A stretch of DNA of 64,000 nt, taken from assembly GCA_030427865.1 (NCBI GenBank), contig JAUICK010000001.1, positions 434,001-498,000 on the forward strand. The letters run 5' to 3'. Positions within the stretch are counted from its first letter, which is position 1. Each line of letters opens with the position of its first letter. This DNA is from Bacteroidia bacterium (lineage in GTDB: Bacteria > Bacteroidota > Bacteroidia > Flavobacteriales > Flavobacteriaceae). Made by a program: the position numbers and the translations under genes. The notes under the pieces are model-generated. The model worked only from the letters and a program-made list of their open reading frames with translations. It did no database searches and was not told the origin of the DNA. This document shows positions 8,961 to 17,493 of the stretch, in pieces.

Positions 8961-8998
8961 AAAAAAACCTGTAAAAATATATTTTTACAGGTTTTTTT
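8961..8998. terminator. bidirectional terminator, perfect 38-bp palindrome
   Basis: Nineteen bases (8961-8979) are followed by their exact reverse complement (8980-8998), with CCTG/CAGG in the stem and A7/T7 ends. It lies between convergent genes ending at 8951 (plus) and 9025 (minus), and works in both directions. Confidence 0.85.
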
Positions 8999-9024
8999 AA
9001 TTACTTTATTAAAGTAGTAGCATT

Positions 9025-10299
9025 CTATTTACCACCTAAAAACTTAGGTTTAATAACCAACATTACCCATGCCCAATTTTGAGTACCTGCAGCTGCAGCT
9101 TCTGTAACTCCTTTTAGTTCGTACATGCCATCGGCAGCAAACATTTGCGAGTAACCCGCCACTAAAGTATAGCCTTTAAATTTCTTCTTATATACTAAAT
9201 CTATTTCTGTACCTAAAGATTTTTCTCCACTTGCTAAAGCTTGTTCTCCTCTAAAGTTTAGCACTTTAGCCATTAAGCTTGATGAATTACTTAATTTAAA
9301 ATTAGCACTTGCATGAATATCTACCAAACCAACTGAGTTTGCATGATTGCCTACGTAGAAATAGTCCATAAGGCCATTAAATTTATGATTTGTTCCATAT
9401 AAAGGAAAGAATGCCCCAGTTTCTCCAGCTCCAGCATCATTTCCGCTAATAATCTCTAAACCAGCACCTAAAGTTATTTTTTCTGAGGTTTTAAAATTGG
9501 CATCTAACCCAAATAAATAACCTCCTTTTACATTAATATCTCCTTGACGTTTTCCTGTTTGTAAAAATGCATTTGCTGCCAAACCAAAACTCCCAGATTT
9601 ATAGTTTAGGTGAGTTCCTAAAGTTTGTAAGTTACTAACTCCATCTGGGTTACTGTTTACATCAAACTTTTGGAAACCGTTATTCAATAATAATAGGCTT
9701 CCTGTTAATTTTTCCCATTTTTGCTTCATATACAACATTTGCATTGTTTTGTATGAAAAGAAACCAGTAGTTGCATACCCTGTTCCTTGAGAAATAAACC
9801 CTGTAGGGTGAGAGTAATCTTGGTTAAAAGCTAAACCAAAATCTAGCATAAAGTTTTCTTTTTTGTATTTGATTAAAGCCGCATCGTGATTACGCCCTTG
9901 TTGTGCCCAATCTAAGCCTCCTAAAATTCTTTGATCATCATAAGATAGAACTTGACGTCCTAATCTTGTTGATGTATTTTCTCCTAATTTTATTTCTGCC
10001 CAAGCTTGAAAAACTGCAAAAGAATTATTTTGGTCGTAAGGTAAAATTTGTCTGTTTTCTCCCCAAACCATAACGTCTTGTAAGCTAATATATACCCAAT
10101 AATTATCGGTCATATAACTTGCGTTTAATCTTGCTCTTGTAGAAATTCCAAAACCTGCATCTGCTGCATCAGGAATTAAACTACCAAACCCATGACGATA
10201 TTCAGACCTTGGTCTAAACTCTCCATCTAAAGTAAACTGCGCACTTGTAAATTGAAAACACGCTAACAATAGTCCTAAAATTATGTACTGTTTTTTCAT
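9025..10299 (-). CDS. alginate-export (AlgE-type) family outer membrane porin
   Basis: A protein of 424 residues with a signal peptide (ends FTSAQ), then amphipathic beta strands through to the C-terminus. Family features include FRPRSEYRHGFG, RARLNASY, RLGRQVLSYDDQRILGGLDWAQQGRNHDA and the repeated Y/W-rich strands of the alginate_exp barrel. Despite the family name, genes of this type often sit with respiratory operons in Bacteroidetes. Here it lies directly downstream of nap and has its own promoter carrying the same ATGA-N6-TCAT site as napD. I infer a pore for nitrate/nitrite or another anion; alginate is unlikely from context. Confidence 0.8.
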   Translation of the reverse strand: MKKQYIILGLLLACFQFTSAQFTLDGEFRPRSEYRHGFGSLIPDAADAGFGISTRARLNASYMTDNYWVYISLQDVMVWGENRQILPYDQNNSFAVFQAWAEIKLGENTSTRLGRQVLSYDDQRILGGLDWAQQGRNHDAALIKYKKENFMLDFGLAFNQDYSHPTGFISQGTGYATTGFFSYKTMQMLYMKQKWEKLTGSLLLLNNGFQKFDVNSNPDGVSNLQTLGTHLNYKSGSFGLAANAFLQTGKRQGDINVKGGYLFGLDANFKTSEKITLGAGLEIISGNDAGAGETGAFFPLYGTNHKFNGLMDYFYVGNHANSVGLVDIHASANFKLSNSSSLMAKVLNFRGEQALASGEKSLGTEIDLVYKKKFKGYTLVAGYSQMFAADGMYELKGVTEAAAAGTQNWAWVMLVIKPKFLGGK

Positions 10300-10345
10300 T
10301 ATTTCTATTTTAAATTATTTTTTAGATTGTTATTTATTGATAGCA

Positions 10346-10353
10346 CAAACTTA
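10346..10353 (-). promoter_or_regulatory. -7 promoter box of the nap-linked porin gene
   Basis: TAAGTTTG on the minus strand, an exact TAnnTTTG match, inside the 118-base gap between the nrfD-like gene and the porin gene. Its centre is 33 bases from the centre of the palindrome at 10376-10389. Confidence 0.6.
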
Positions 10354-10375
10354 TATTATTCTATAAGTCTATATT

Positions 10376-10389
10376 ATGATAATTCTCAT
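10376..10389. promoter_or_regulatory. candidate Crp/Fnr-family activator site of the porin promoter
   Basis: ATGA-TAATTC-TCAT: perfect 4-base arms separated by 6 bases, the half-site spacing of Crp/Fnr proteins (TGA-N6-TCA). Its centre would be about 40 bases before the transcription start, the class II activator position. The same arms occur at the same distance upstream of napD. Confidence 0.6.
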
Positions 10390-10417
10390 GTTTAAAAGTG
10401 TAGAAATTTAAAAATCT

Positions 10418-11635
10418 TTATTTTTTGTACCGCAATTTTCCAGTTTCTATACTTATTGCAGTTTTTGCTAAAATGGTAAAAACTAAAGCGCCTAACGCCC
10501 AAATGCCTAAAGTAACTCCTATTTCTATTGCGGTTGGTGTGTATTCTGCGATTTTACCATATGGTCCTGGTATAAATCCTGGTACAATTAATCCAAATCC
10601 TTTTTCAATCCAAATGGCAACAAACAAGATGAAACACGCAAAATAAAGTACTTTTAAATTATTTCTAAGTTTGTGAAATGTAAGTATAACTGTAGCCAAG
10701 ACGTTTAAAGAAATTGCTGTCCAAATCCAAGGCAATAATGCTGTTTTACCATCTAACCCAAAGAATAAATAATACGCACTTTCACTATGATGTGTTGGTG
10801 CATAAAACTCTTTAAACAATTCTGAAACTAACATTATAATATTTATTTGGGCTGCAACTGTAACCACCATTGCTATTTTTTTAATGGTCTTATCTTGTAC
10901 TTTAAATTCTGTAAAGCTTCTTATTACAGCTAAAACTAAAATTATTAATGCTGGTCCTGCCGCAAATGCAGAGGCTAAAAAACGAGGGCCTAATAAGGCA
11001 TTGTTCCAAAATGGTCTTGCCTGCAATCCTTGGTATAAAAAAGCGGTAACTAAGTGAATTCCAACTGCCCAAAAAACAGATAGAATGGCTCCTGGTACAT
11101 ACACACTTTTCTTAGATTCTTTGCCTTGATAATGTCTAAATAAAATATAAAATGGTATTGTAATATTTAGGAATAAGTATCCATTTAAAACTAAAACATC
11201 CCAAGTTAACATCGAATTTGGAAAATTAAAAACTCCAATTCCTGGAAGCATGTGCCACAGTACAGATGGTCCTCCCATATCTGCAATCACAAAAGCCAAA
11301 CACATAATTAAGGCAGCTACTGCCAAACCTTCGCCAATTAAAACGGCTTGTTTAAAATCGATATCTTTTAAAACATAGGTTGGCATTACTAACATTACTG
11401 CTGCTGCTGCAACACCTACCAAGAAAGTAAAATTAGAAATATACAACCCCCAACTTACTCTGTCTGTCATGCCTGTTACACTTAAACCTTCTTCTAATTG
11501 AATGGAATAGCAATACATACCTGCCAACATTACAAAGGTTAAAAATGCCATCCAAATGTGATATCTTTTAGAACCGTGTGTAATAACATCAAAACTGTCT
11601 TTTATTAAACTTTTAAAAACTTTAAGTCTTCTCAT
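10418..11635 (-). CDS. nrfD: NrfD/PsrC-type membrane quinol dehydrogenase subunit
   Basis: An integral membrane protein of 405 residues with about ten hydrophobic helices (for example around 30-47, 65-85, 98-118, 190-205, 220-240, 330-345 and 372-392). It matches the NrfD/PsrC/ActC family, which oxidises menaquinol or exchanges electrons with a partner ferredoxin. The 4Fe-4S protein gene lies immediately upstream (27-base gap) in the nap operon. With NapC and NapGH not encoded here, this subunit is the likely entry point for quinol electrons to NapAB; that role is inferred. Confidence 0.85.
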   Translation of the reverse strand: MRRLKVFKSLIKDSFDVITHGSKRYHIWMAFLTFVMLAGMYCYSIQLEEGLSVTGMTDRVSWGLYISNFTFLVGVAAAAVMLVMPTYVLKDIDFKQAVLIGEGLAVAALIMCLAFVIADMGGPSVLWHMLPGIGVFNFPNSMLTWDVLVLNGYLFLNITIPFYILFRHYQGKESKKSVYVPGAILSVFWAVGIHLVTAFLYQGLQARPFWNNALLGPRFLASAFAAGPALIILVLAVIRSFTEFKVQDKTIKKIAMVVTVAAQINIIMLVSELFKEFYAPTHHSESAYYLFFGLDGKTALLPWIWTAISLNVLATVILTFHKLRNNLKVLYFACFILFVAIWIEKGFGLIVPGFIPGPYGKIAEYTPTAIEIGVTLGIWALGALVFTILAKTAISIETGKLRYKK

Positions 11636-11662
11636 AATTTTCTTTTATCAGTTCATAAAAAC

Positions 11663-12796
11663 TTAATCCATATAGTACCAAAACTTTGGTTCTGTGCCTA
11701 AATCTTCTTTTAACCTAAATACTTTTTTGTTTTCTAAAACCCAACGTATTGTACTGTTTGGATCTAATAAATTTCCAAAAATACGTGCACCCGTTGGACA
11801 AGCTTCTACACAAGCAGGGTTTTTACCAGCTCTAGATCGTTGTACACAAAATGTACATTTTTCCATTACGCCTTTTTTACGCATTCTGTTTCCTAAATAA
11901 TGCTGATTATGATTTATTTCTTCTTCTGGAACTTCTGGCTTGCTCCAGTTAAATCTTCGTCCATCATAAGGGCAAGCAGCCATACAATATCTACAACCAA
12001 CGCACCAATCGTAATCTACAACTACCAAACCATCTTCTTCTCTCCAAGTTGCTTGTACAGGACAAACTTCTACACAAGGAGGATTGTCGCAATGAAAACA
12101 CTGAGTTCCCATATAAAAATGCCCCTGAGCTGGAACTTCATGGTAATAATTATCATCAGCTTCATTAAAATTAAATCCTTTTCCGTCTTTCATTTCATGA
12201 ATTCTGATGTATTGCATCTGCGAATTTCTATCTTGGTTGTTTTCTTCTACACAAGCACTCACACAATCCATGTACCCTTGGCATTTTGAGATGTTAAAAG
12301 CATATCCAAACAACACGTCTTTTTCAGCATTTTTAGAAGACATGCTAATGGTTTTGCCTGTTCTAATTTGATAAGAACGAACTAACCTATTTACAGTGGC
12401 TTTTTTCTCATCATCAGACATTAGTTTATAGTTGCCTTTAAACTGTTCTTCCCAATCTATTTGTGCTTTTTCTTTAGTTTCATCATTAGAAATAACACTT
12501 GTACAAGAAGATACTGCTCCTGCACCAATTAACAGACTTGCAGTTAATTGTTTAAATGCGTTTCTTCTGCTCATTTTTACATCAAAAACCTGATCAAAAC
12601 CATCTTTCTTGGTTTCTTCTCCTATAGATGCATTTACTGCTGCTTCTAAAAATTCAGCTTCATTTAATTCTTCTTTAGATTGATGAGAACCACATCCTCC
12701 TGAATTATTACCGCAACTACAAGAATGGGCGTTTGTGCTTTGTTTTCGCCTACTATTTAGGTTTAAAGAAAACCATTTTTTATTGTTATCACTCAT
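11663..12796 (-). CDS. four-cluster 4Fe-4S ferredoxin (NrfC/DmsB type) with internal Tat-like motif
   Basis: An electron-transfer subunit of 377 residues. Four Cys motifs of the NrfC/DmsB family are visible: CQGYMDCVSAC, CFHCDNPPCVEVCP, CVGCRYCMAACPY and CTFCVQRS with CVEACP. Unusually, the twin-arginine motif (MSRRNAFKQL, Arg77-Arg78) and a following hydrophobic stretch with GAVSSC (Cys98) begin after a 74-residue extension. That extension carries its own Cys cluster (HSCSCGN, GGCG). This resembles the TAT-variant leader of Bacteroidetes ActB. It sits between the tetraheme and NrfD genes, so it probably passes electrons between them. Confidence 0.88.
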   Translation of the reverse strand: MSDNNKKWFSLNLNSRRKQSTNAHSCSCGNNSGGCGSHQSKEELNEAEFLEAAVNASIGEETKKDGFDQVFDVKMSRRNAFKQLTASLLIGAGAVSSCTSVISNDETKEKAQIDWEEQFKGNYKLMSDDEKKATVNRLVRSYQIRTGKTISMSSKNAEKDVLFGYAFNISKCQGYMDCVSACVEENNQDRNSQMQYIRIHEMKDGKGFNFNEADDNYYHEVPAQGHFYMGTQCFHCDNPPCVEVCPVQATWREEDGLVVVDYDWCVGCRYCMAACPYDGRRFNWSKPEVPEEEINHNQHYLGNRMRKKGVMEKCTFCVQRSRAGKNPACVEACPTGARIFGNLLDPNSTIRWVLENKKVFRLKEDLGTEPKFWYYMD

Positions 12797-12802
12797 GCCT
12801 TT

Positions 12803-13429
12803 TTATTTTCTTTCTTTGATTTTTTGAGTATTAAAACGTGCTGGCCATCTACTCTCAAAATGGGGGTTATGTGGATTATGACAGTTTACACAAGTCTTAG
12901 ATGCTCTTGGAGGTGCCCAACCACCAATTTCTTTTCCATGCGCACCACCTTTCCAATCTTCAAATTGTTTTGTATGACACTGGCTACATAATTTATAACT
13001 TCTATTAAAATCTATTTTCGATCCTGTTAAACTCTTTAGCTCGTCCATATTTTTATCATTATGGCAAGTAATACAGTTCATTGTATTTACGTCTGCATGC
13101 TTTATAGCAATATCCCAATGTGCTTTTTTAAAGTTTGTAGTTTGTAATTGATTTAAGGGTTTTGAATGACATTCTGTACAAGCATAAGATTTAATTTTAC
13201 CTTTTCTTTCTGGAATTAAAAATGAATGTTCTTCTTCGGTAATTTTTATCATTTTAACATCATCAAAATACCCTTCTGAAGAAAGAGAAACACCATGATA
13301 GTTTTTACTTTTTGCTTTAATTTTGTCTGTGATACTATGATATTCTTCTTCTTTGTGTTTGCAGGATGCAACTAAGATTATCAATAATAAAACCCCTAAA
13401 AATTGTATAATTCTATTGCTTTTATTCAT
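12803..13429 (-). CDS. tetraheme c-type cytochrome lipoprotein (cytochrome c3-like)
   Basis: A protein of 208 residues with a signal peptide and lipobox Cys23 (ILVASC). Four CxxCH heme sites are seen: Cys84 (CTECH), Cys119 (CITCH), Cys148 (CSQCH) and Cys180 (CVNCH). It is membrane-anchored in the periplasm. It overlaps napB by 8 bases and ends 6 bases before the ferredoxin gene. It takes the place where NapC would be expected, yet lacks a NapC/NirT transmembrane helix, so it is more likely a relay between the ferredoxin/NrfD pair and NapB. That assignment is inferred. Confidence 0.85.
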   Translation of the reverse strand: MNKSNRIIQFLGVLLLIILVASCKHKEEEYHSITDKIKAKSKNYHGVSLSSEGYFDDVKMIKITEEEHSFLIPERKGKIKSYACTECHSKPLNQLQTTNFKKAHWDIAIKHADVNTMNCITCHNDKNMDELKSLTGSKIDFNRSYKLCSQCHTKQFEDWKGGAHGKEIGGWAPPRASKTCVNCHNPHNPHFESRWPARFNTQKIKERK

Positions 13430-14111
13430 TTTTAATCTCTTTTATAAAAATTCCTATATCCTTAGTTTCTTTATTATTGATTACGTGACATTGCCTACAA
13501 TTTACACGTTCTGGATGTGTAACTCTAATTTCTTTTGGTGCACTTGGGCCTGCATGACAAGACAAACAGTTTTCGCGCATTTGTATTTGATGCGGAATTA
13601 TTGGCGGACTTGATATCAACGCATTATTAATGCCAACCTTAGGTGCTTTTAGTTTTGGAAAATTTGTGCCTTTAAACAATGTTTGTGTGTTTTGAGGTAC
13701 ATGGCATTGTCTACAATTTATCATTTCTGGATGAGGTGTTACAGGTGTATACGCATTAAATTTAGCTGTAAAACCTCCGTTTTCATGGCATTTTAAACAA
13801 GAGTTATCTCCCATATTTCTGTCTTCTACTTTGTGAGGAATACTAGGTGGCGCTCCATGATACGCTCTGTTTTTATAATAGGTTTTTAAACTTCTCTCGT
13901 GGTTTTTATCAACAGGCATATTTGCGTAATCTAAAGCATATTTTGAGCGTTTAAAAACGCCTGTTTCAGAGGGAATTACTGGAGTAGGATTATTATTTTC
14001 AATAGGAATATAAGCTTCTTCTTTTCCTGTTTCATAGCTATAATTCCATACCACAACAAACGCAATAAATAGAATTACAAATAACGATATGATACCTAAT
14101 CTCTTTTTCAT
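13422..14111 (-). CDS. napB: nitrate reductase cytochrome subunit NapB with duplicated heme module
   Basis: Periplasmic electron donor to NapA, 229 residues, with an N-terminal membrane helix or signal (5-24). The NapB signature YHGAPPSIPH is at 84-93. It carries four CxxCH motifs (105, 133, 182, 204) instead of the usual two. They form two copies of one module: PPSIPH (88), CLKCH (105), HPEMINCRQCHV (127-138), then PPIIPH (169), CLSCH (182), HPERVNCRQCHV (199-210). It begins 3 bases after napA ends. A tandem duplication making a tetraheme NapB is the simplest reading. Confidence 0.85.
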   Translation of the reverse strand: MKKRLGIISLFVILFIAFVVVWNYSYETGKEEAYIPIENNNPTPVIPSETGVFKRSKYALDYANMPVDKNHERSLKTYYKNRAYHGAPPSIPHKVEDRNMGDNSCLKCHENGGFTAKFNAYTPVTPHPEMINCRQCHVPQNTQTLFKGTNFPKLKAPKVGINNALISSPPIIPHQIQMRENCLSCHAGPSAPKEIRVTHPERVNCRQCHVINNKETKDIGIFIKEIKNE

Positions 14112-14114
14112 ATT

Positions 14115-16445
14115 CTACACTTTTTCTATCTGAACAGCGCATTTTTTATAATCTGGCTCTTTAGAAATTGGACAAAAAGAATCTAATGTAATGTCATTTA
14201 TCAACATATTTTCATCAAAAAATGGAACAAATACTTGCATTGGAGCAGGAACTCCACGTTCGTTTACAGAAGCTGGTAAAACAATTTCACCTCTTCTTGT
14301 AGTTAGTTTTACTTTATCGCCAGTTCTTATTTGCAAACGTTTTGCATCATCTGGGTTTAATTCTACATAAGCATGAGGCATTGCTTTGTGTAACACCGGA
14401 ATTCTACGCGTCATAGAACCTGTATGCCAGTGCTCTACTACTCTTCCTGTATTTAACCAATATGGATATGCTGCGTCTGGTTCTTCTGCTGCTGGTTCAT
14501 AAGGTCTTTGCCAAATAACTGCTTTTCCATCTGGTTTGCCATAAAAATGAAACTCTTCTCCATTGCTACACGCTGGATCGTATTTAGCATTAAATCGCCA
14601 TTTTGTAGATTTACCATCAACATAAGGCCACATTGCTCCAGATTGTTCTTTTAAAACCGCTAAAGGTGCCATATTGTGTTTCTTGCCTACATGATGTTTG
14701 CGGTATTCGTTATAAATTTCTTCTATATGAGTATCTTCTTTATAATAGAATTGTTTTTCAAAACCCATTCTTTTTGCTACTTCTACCAATTGCCAAGTAT
14801 CGCTCATTGCTTCTCCTGGAGGTTGTACCATTTGCTCAAAGTGTTGAGTTCTTCTTTCTGAGTTTCCATACATTCCTTCACGCTCTACCCACATTGCAGA
14901 TGGTAAAATTACATCAGCAATATCTGTTGTTGGAGTTGGGTAAATATCTGAAACCACTATAAAACGGCCTTCTTTTTTTGCCCCATCTCTATATCGCTTT
15001 AGCTTTGGCATAGTAACCATAGGGTTGGTAACTTGAATCCACATAAAACGAATATCGCCTCTATCTAAAGCTCTAAACATTTCTACTGTATGATAGGTTG
15101 GTTTTGGGTCGATATTTTCTACAGGAACCTCCCAAATTTTTGCTGCGAATTCTCTGTGTTTAGGATTCATTACAACACCATGTGGTAATTTATGTGTTAA
15201 TGTACCAACTTCTCTAACAGTTCCACAAGCAGATGGTTGTCCTGTTAATGAAAACGGACTGTTACCTGGTGTAGAAATTTTACCTGTTAATAAGTGAATG
15301 TTGTACACTAAATTGTTAATCCATGTTCCTCTTGAATGTTGATTCATTCCCATACACCAAAGAGACATTACTTTCTTGTTTGGGTCGCCATAATAAGCTG
15401 CCATATATTTAATGTCTTTGGCAGAAACTCCAGATATTTTTTCAACTTTTTCTGGTGAATAATCTTCTAAAAAGGTCTTGTATTCTTCGAAACTAATTTT
15501 TTCTGGCTTGTCTTTAAATTTGTATTTATCTTCTAAACCATAGCCCATATTGGTTAAACCTTTGCTGAAATTACAATGCTTTTTTACAAAGGATTTGTTT
15601 ACCCAACCATTTTTAATAATTTCATAACAAATAGCATTGGCAACTGCTAAATCTGTTTGAGGTAAAAATAAAATAGATTTATCTGCAGCCATACTTGTAC
15701 GTGTTGTACGCGTAGCAAAATCAATAATTTTTACACCTCTTTTTAATCTGTTATCTAACAAACGAGAGAATAAAACAGGATGCATTTCTGCCATGTTATT
15801 TCCCCAAAGTACAAAAACATCTGCATGGTCTATATCTTCATAACAACCCATAGGTTCATCTGCGCCAAAAGAGGTTAAAAAACCAGTTACTGCACTTGCC
15901 ATACATAGGCGTGCATTTGCTTCTACATTATTTGTACCAATACAACCTTTAAACAATTTTGAGGCTACATATCCGTCTGGAATGGTCCATTGTCCAGAAC
16001 CATAAATAGAAACTGCATCTTTACCATAATCTTTAATGGTTTCTTTCATTTTAGAAGCAATTAAATCTAATGCTTCTTTCATAGACGTTTCTACGTATCT
16101 ACCATTTTTTTTAACCAATGGTTTTGTTAATCGGTCTTTACCATACATAGACATCACAGAATGATATCCTTTAACACAGCATAAACCTTTATTAACTGCA
16201 GATTTTGGATCTCCTTTTACGGCAATAGCTTTTCCGTTTTCTACACCTACTAATACTCCACAGCCTACACCACAAAAACGGCAAGGAGCTTTTTTCCACT
16301 CTAAGTTACCACTTCCTTTAGGTAAATTACGTTCTTGCTCTTCTGCAAAAACAATTCCTGGAAACATTGCAGCAGCAGCTGTCATTGCAGATAAAATTGC
16401 CATTTTTTTAATAAAACTTCTTCTATTTGTTACAGAGTTGTACAT
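14115..16445 (-). CDS. napA: periplasmic nitrate reductase catalytic subunit
   Basis: Reduces nitrate to nitrite in the periplasm with a bis-MGD molybdenum centre and one 4Fe-4S cluster. I place the start at 16443-16445, giving 776 residues and a proper Tat signal, MYNSVTNRRSFIKKMAIL (Arg8-Arg9); a longer frame to 16487 would bury the signal and overlap napD. Cluster ligands are CRFCGVGC (55-62) and Cys89/90 (GLCCVKGYH). The Mo ligand is in ARLCMAS. Other family motifs are GCYEDIDHADVFVLWGNN-like, QPSACGT, PTPTTDIADVILP and the C-terminal RVVEHWHTGSMTRR. The start is 4 bases after the napD stop. Confidence 0.95.
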   Translation of the reverse strand: MYNSVTNRRSFIKKMAILSAMTAAAAMFPGIVFAEEQERNLPKGSGNLEWKKAPCRFCGVGCGVLVGVENGKAIAVKGDPKSAVNKGLCCVKGYHSVMSMYGKDRLTKPLVKKNGRYVETSMKEALDLIASKMKETIKDYGKDAVSIYGSGQWTIPDGYVASKLFKGCIGTNNVEANARLCMASAVTGFLTSFGADEPMGCYEDIDHADVFVLWGNNMAEMHPVLFSRLLDNRLKRGVKIIDFATRTTRTSMAADKSILFLPQTDLAVANAICYEIIKNGWVNKSFVKKHCNFSKGLTNMGYGLEDKYKFKDKPEKISFEEYKTFLEDYSPEKVEKISGVSAKDIKYMAAYYGDPNKKVMSLWCMGMNQHSRGTWINNLVYNIHLLTGKISTPGNSPFSLTGQPSACGTVREVGTLTHKLPHGVVMNPKHREFAAKIWEVPVENIDPKPTYHTVEMFRALDRGDIRFMWIQVTNPMVTMPKLKRYRDGAKKEGRFIVVSDIYPTPTTDIADVILPSAMWVEREGMYGNSERRTQHFEQMVQPPGEAMSDTWQLVEVAKRMGFEKQFYYKEDTHIEEIYNEYRKHHVGKKHNMAPLAVLKEQSGAMWPYVDGKSTKWRFNAKYDPACSNGEEFHFYGKPDGKAVIWQRPYEPAAEEPDAAYPYWLNTGRVVEHWHTGSMTRRIPVLHKAMPHAYVELNPDDAKRLQIRTGDKVKLTTRRGEIVLPASVNERGVPAPMQVFVPFFDENMLINDITLDSFCPISKEPDYKKCAVQIEKV

Positions 16446-16449
16446 CGTT

Positions 16450-16686
16450 CTATTTGTTTTTTGTGTTAAAGCCAGAAACCATTGCAAGTAATTTTAAACT
16501 TGTAATGGTTTCTAACTTTTCTTTTAATATATCTTCTTCTTGCCTTGTATTTGTATCTGTTACTAAAATTAAAACATCTTTATTTGCAGCAGGTATAACT
16601 TCGCAATGAGGAATTATCGATAATTCTTTTTGAAGCTTTTCTTTTTGTCCATTATAAGGATGCGCTAAATAACTTTTTATGGCCAT
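16450..16686 (-). CDS. napD: NapD maturation chaperone
   Basis: A small cytoplasmic protein of 78 residues that binds the Tat signal of NapA and holds back export until the cofactor is in place. Family features are the short ferredoxin-like fold, the H-C-x-V start of the second strand (IPHCEVIPA) and the end VSGFNTK-like motif. First gene of the nap operon; its promoter carries the palindrome at 16744-16757. Confidence 0.8.
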   Translation of the reverse strand: MAIKSYLAHPYNGQKEKLQKELSIIPHCEVIPAANKDVLILVTDTNTRQEEDILKEKLETITSLKLLAMVSGFNTKNK

Positions 16687-16713
16687 TTGAGAGTTTTAAC
16701 ATTTAATAATGGA

Positions 16714-16721
16714 TAAAAGTA
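16714..16721 (-). promoter_or_regulatory. -7 promoter box of the nap operon
   Basis: TACTTTTA on the minus strand, 7 of 8 matches to TAnnTTTG, 27 bases before the napD ATG. Its centre is 33 bases from the centre of the palindrome at 16744-16757. Confidence 0.55.
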
Positions 16722-16743
16722 TCTTTTTTTCTGGTGTAAAAAC

Positions 16744-16757
16744 ATGATATTTGTCAT
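16744..16757. promoter_or_regulatory. candidate Crp/Fnr-family activator site of napD
   Basis: ATGA-TATTTG-TCAT, the same perfect arms and 6-base spacer as the site before the porin gene, with the same 33-base distance to the -7 box centre. Its centre would be about 40 bases before the transcription start. Confidence 0.6.
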
Positions 16758-16814
16758 ACTTATAAAAAGCTAAAAACCAACACCTTTAGTTTTTAGAAAT
16801 ATAGGAGGTGAGTT

Positions 16815-17399
16815 TTAAGAAATTGCTTTTTGTATAAGAACTAAACTTTTCTCAGAAAAAGATAGTTGTAAGGCAGCTTCTTGTCCTTTTTTAGACATTT
16901 TTACCCAAGTTTTTTGAAGAATGTCAATTACTTTTTTATCTGAGTGTTTTGCTGCAAATTCATCAAAATAATAATCTAAAAAAACCAAACAGATTACATC
17001 TTCTAAAACTTGAGTTTCTTTATTTTTCTTGATATGTTTTTTTAGAATAATTTTTTTTACTCTTTCTATACATTGTTCATCAAAACCAACTTGCTCAAGA
17101 ATTTCTATGGTACTATTTGCATGCATTTTTTTTAAGGTTTCACGCCATTTTAAATAACCTACTCTACCTAATGGAAATTCATTTCTGGCAATTTTCCACC
17201 TACAAATATGTTGTGCTCTTGCTGCTACTTGTAGGGGTTTTGAGGCATTTGGATTAAATTGCAGTAATTTTCTTGTCATTCTTTGAGAATACAACAGCTC
17301 TTTAGGGTATTTAAAACCAGCAACTTGATAAATGTTAGGGTCTTCAGAATTTCTTTTATCTATTATTGCAATAGCGGTTTCAAATTTTGTTGGCTTCAT
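16815..17399 (-). CDS. DUF4202 family protein
   Basis: A cytosolic protein of 194 residues matching DUF4202, with features such as VAGFKYPKELLYSQRMT, AARAQHICRWKIARNEFPLGRVGYLKWR and LEDVICLVFLDYYFDEFA. The helical layout with conserved His and Asp residues looks like a divergent HD-type fold. DUF4202 genes often sit near nitrogen or nitrate genes, as here just upstream of nap in the same orientation; the activity is unknown. The 128-base gap to napD holds a separate promoter. Confidence 0.8.
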   Translation of the reverse strand: MKPTKFETAIAIIDKRNSEDPNIYQVAGFKYPKELLYSQRMTRKLLQFNPNASKPLQVAARAQHICRWKIARNEFPLGRVGYLKWRETLKKMHANSTIEILEQVGFDEQCIERVKKIILKKHIKKNKETQVLEDVICLVFLDYYFDEFAAKHSDKKVIDILQKTWVKMSKKGQEAALQLSFSEKSLVLIQKAIS

Positions 17400-17460
17400 A
17401 GTTCTAGTATATAAATTAAATATACATATTTCCTTATTTTATTTAGGCATTGTTTTTTAA

Positions 17461-17468
17461 TATCTTTG
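17461..17468 (+). promoter_or_regulatory. -7 promoter box of the hupE/ureJ-like gene
   Basis: TATCTTTG, an exact TAnnTTTG match, 25 bases before the ATG at 17494. Confidence 0.55.
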
Positions 17469-17493
17469 AAAATCCTCTAAAAAACGACTTAAA

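Noticed and set aside
16446..16487. Longer napA start overlapping napD
   Set aside because: It would bury the Tat signal; ATG 16445 is 4 bases after the napD stop and starts MYNSVTNRRSF.
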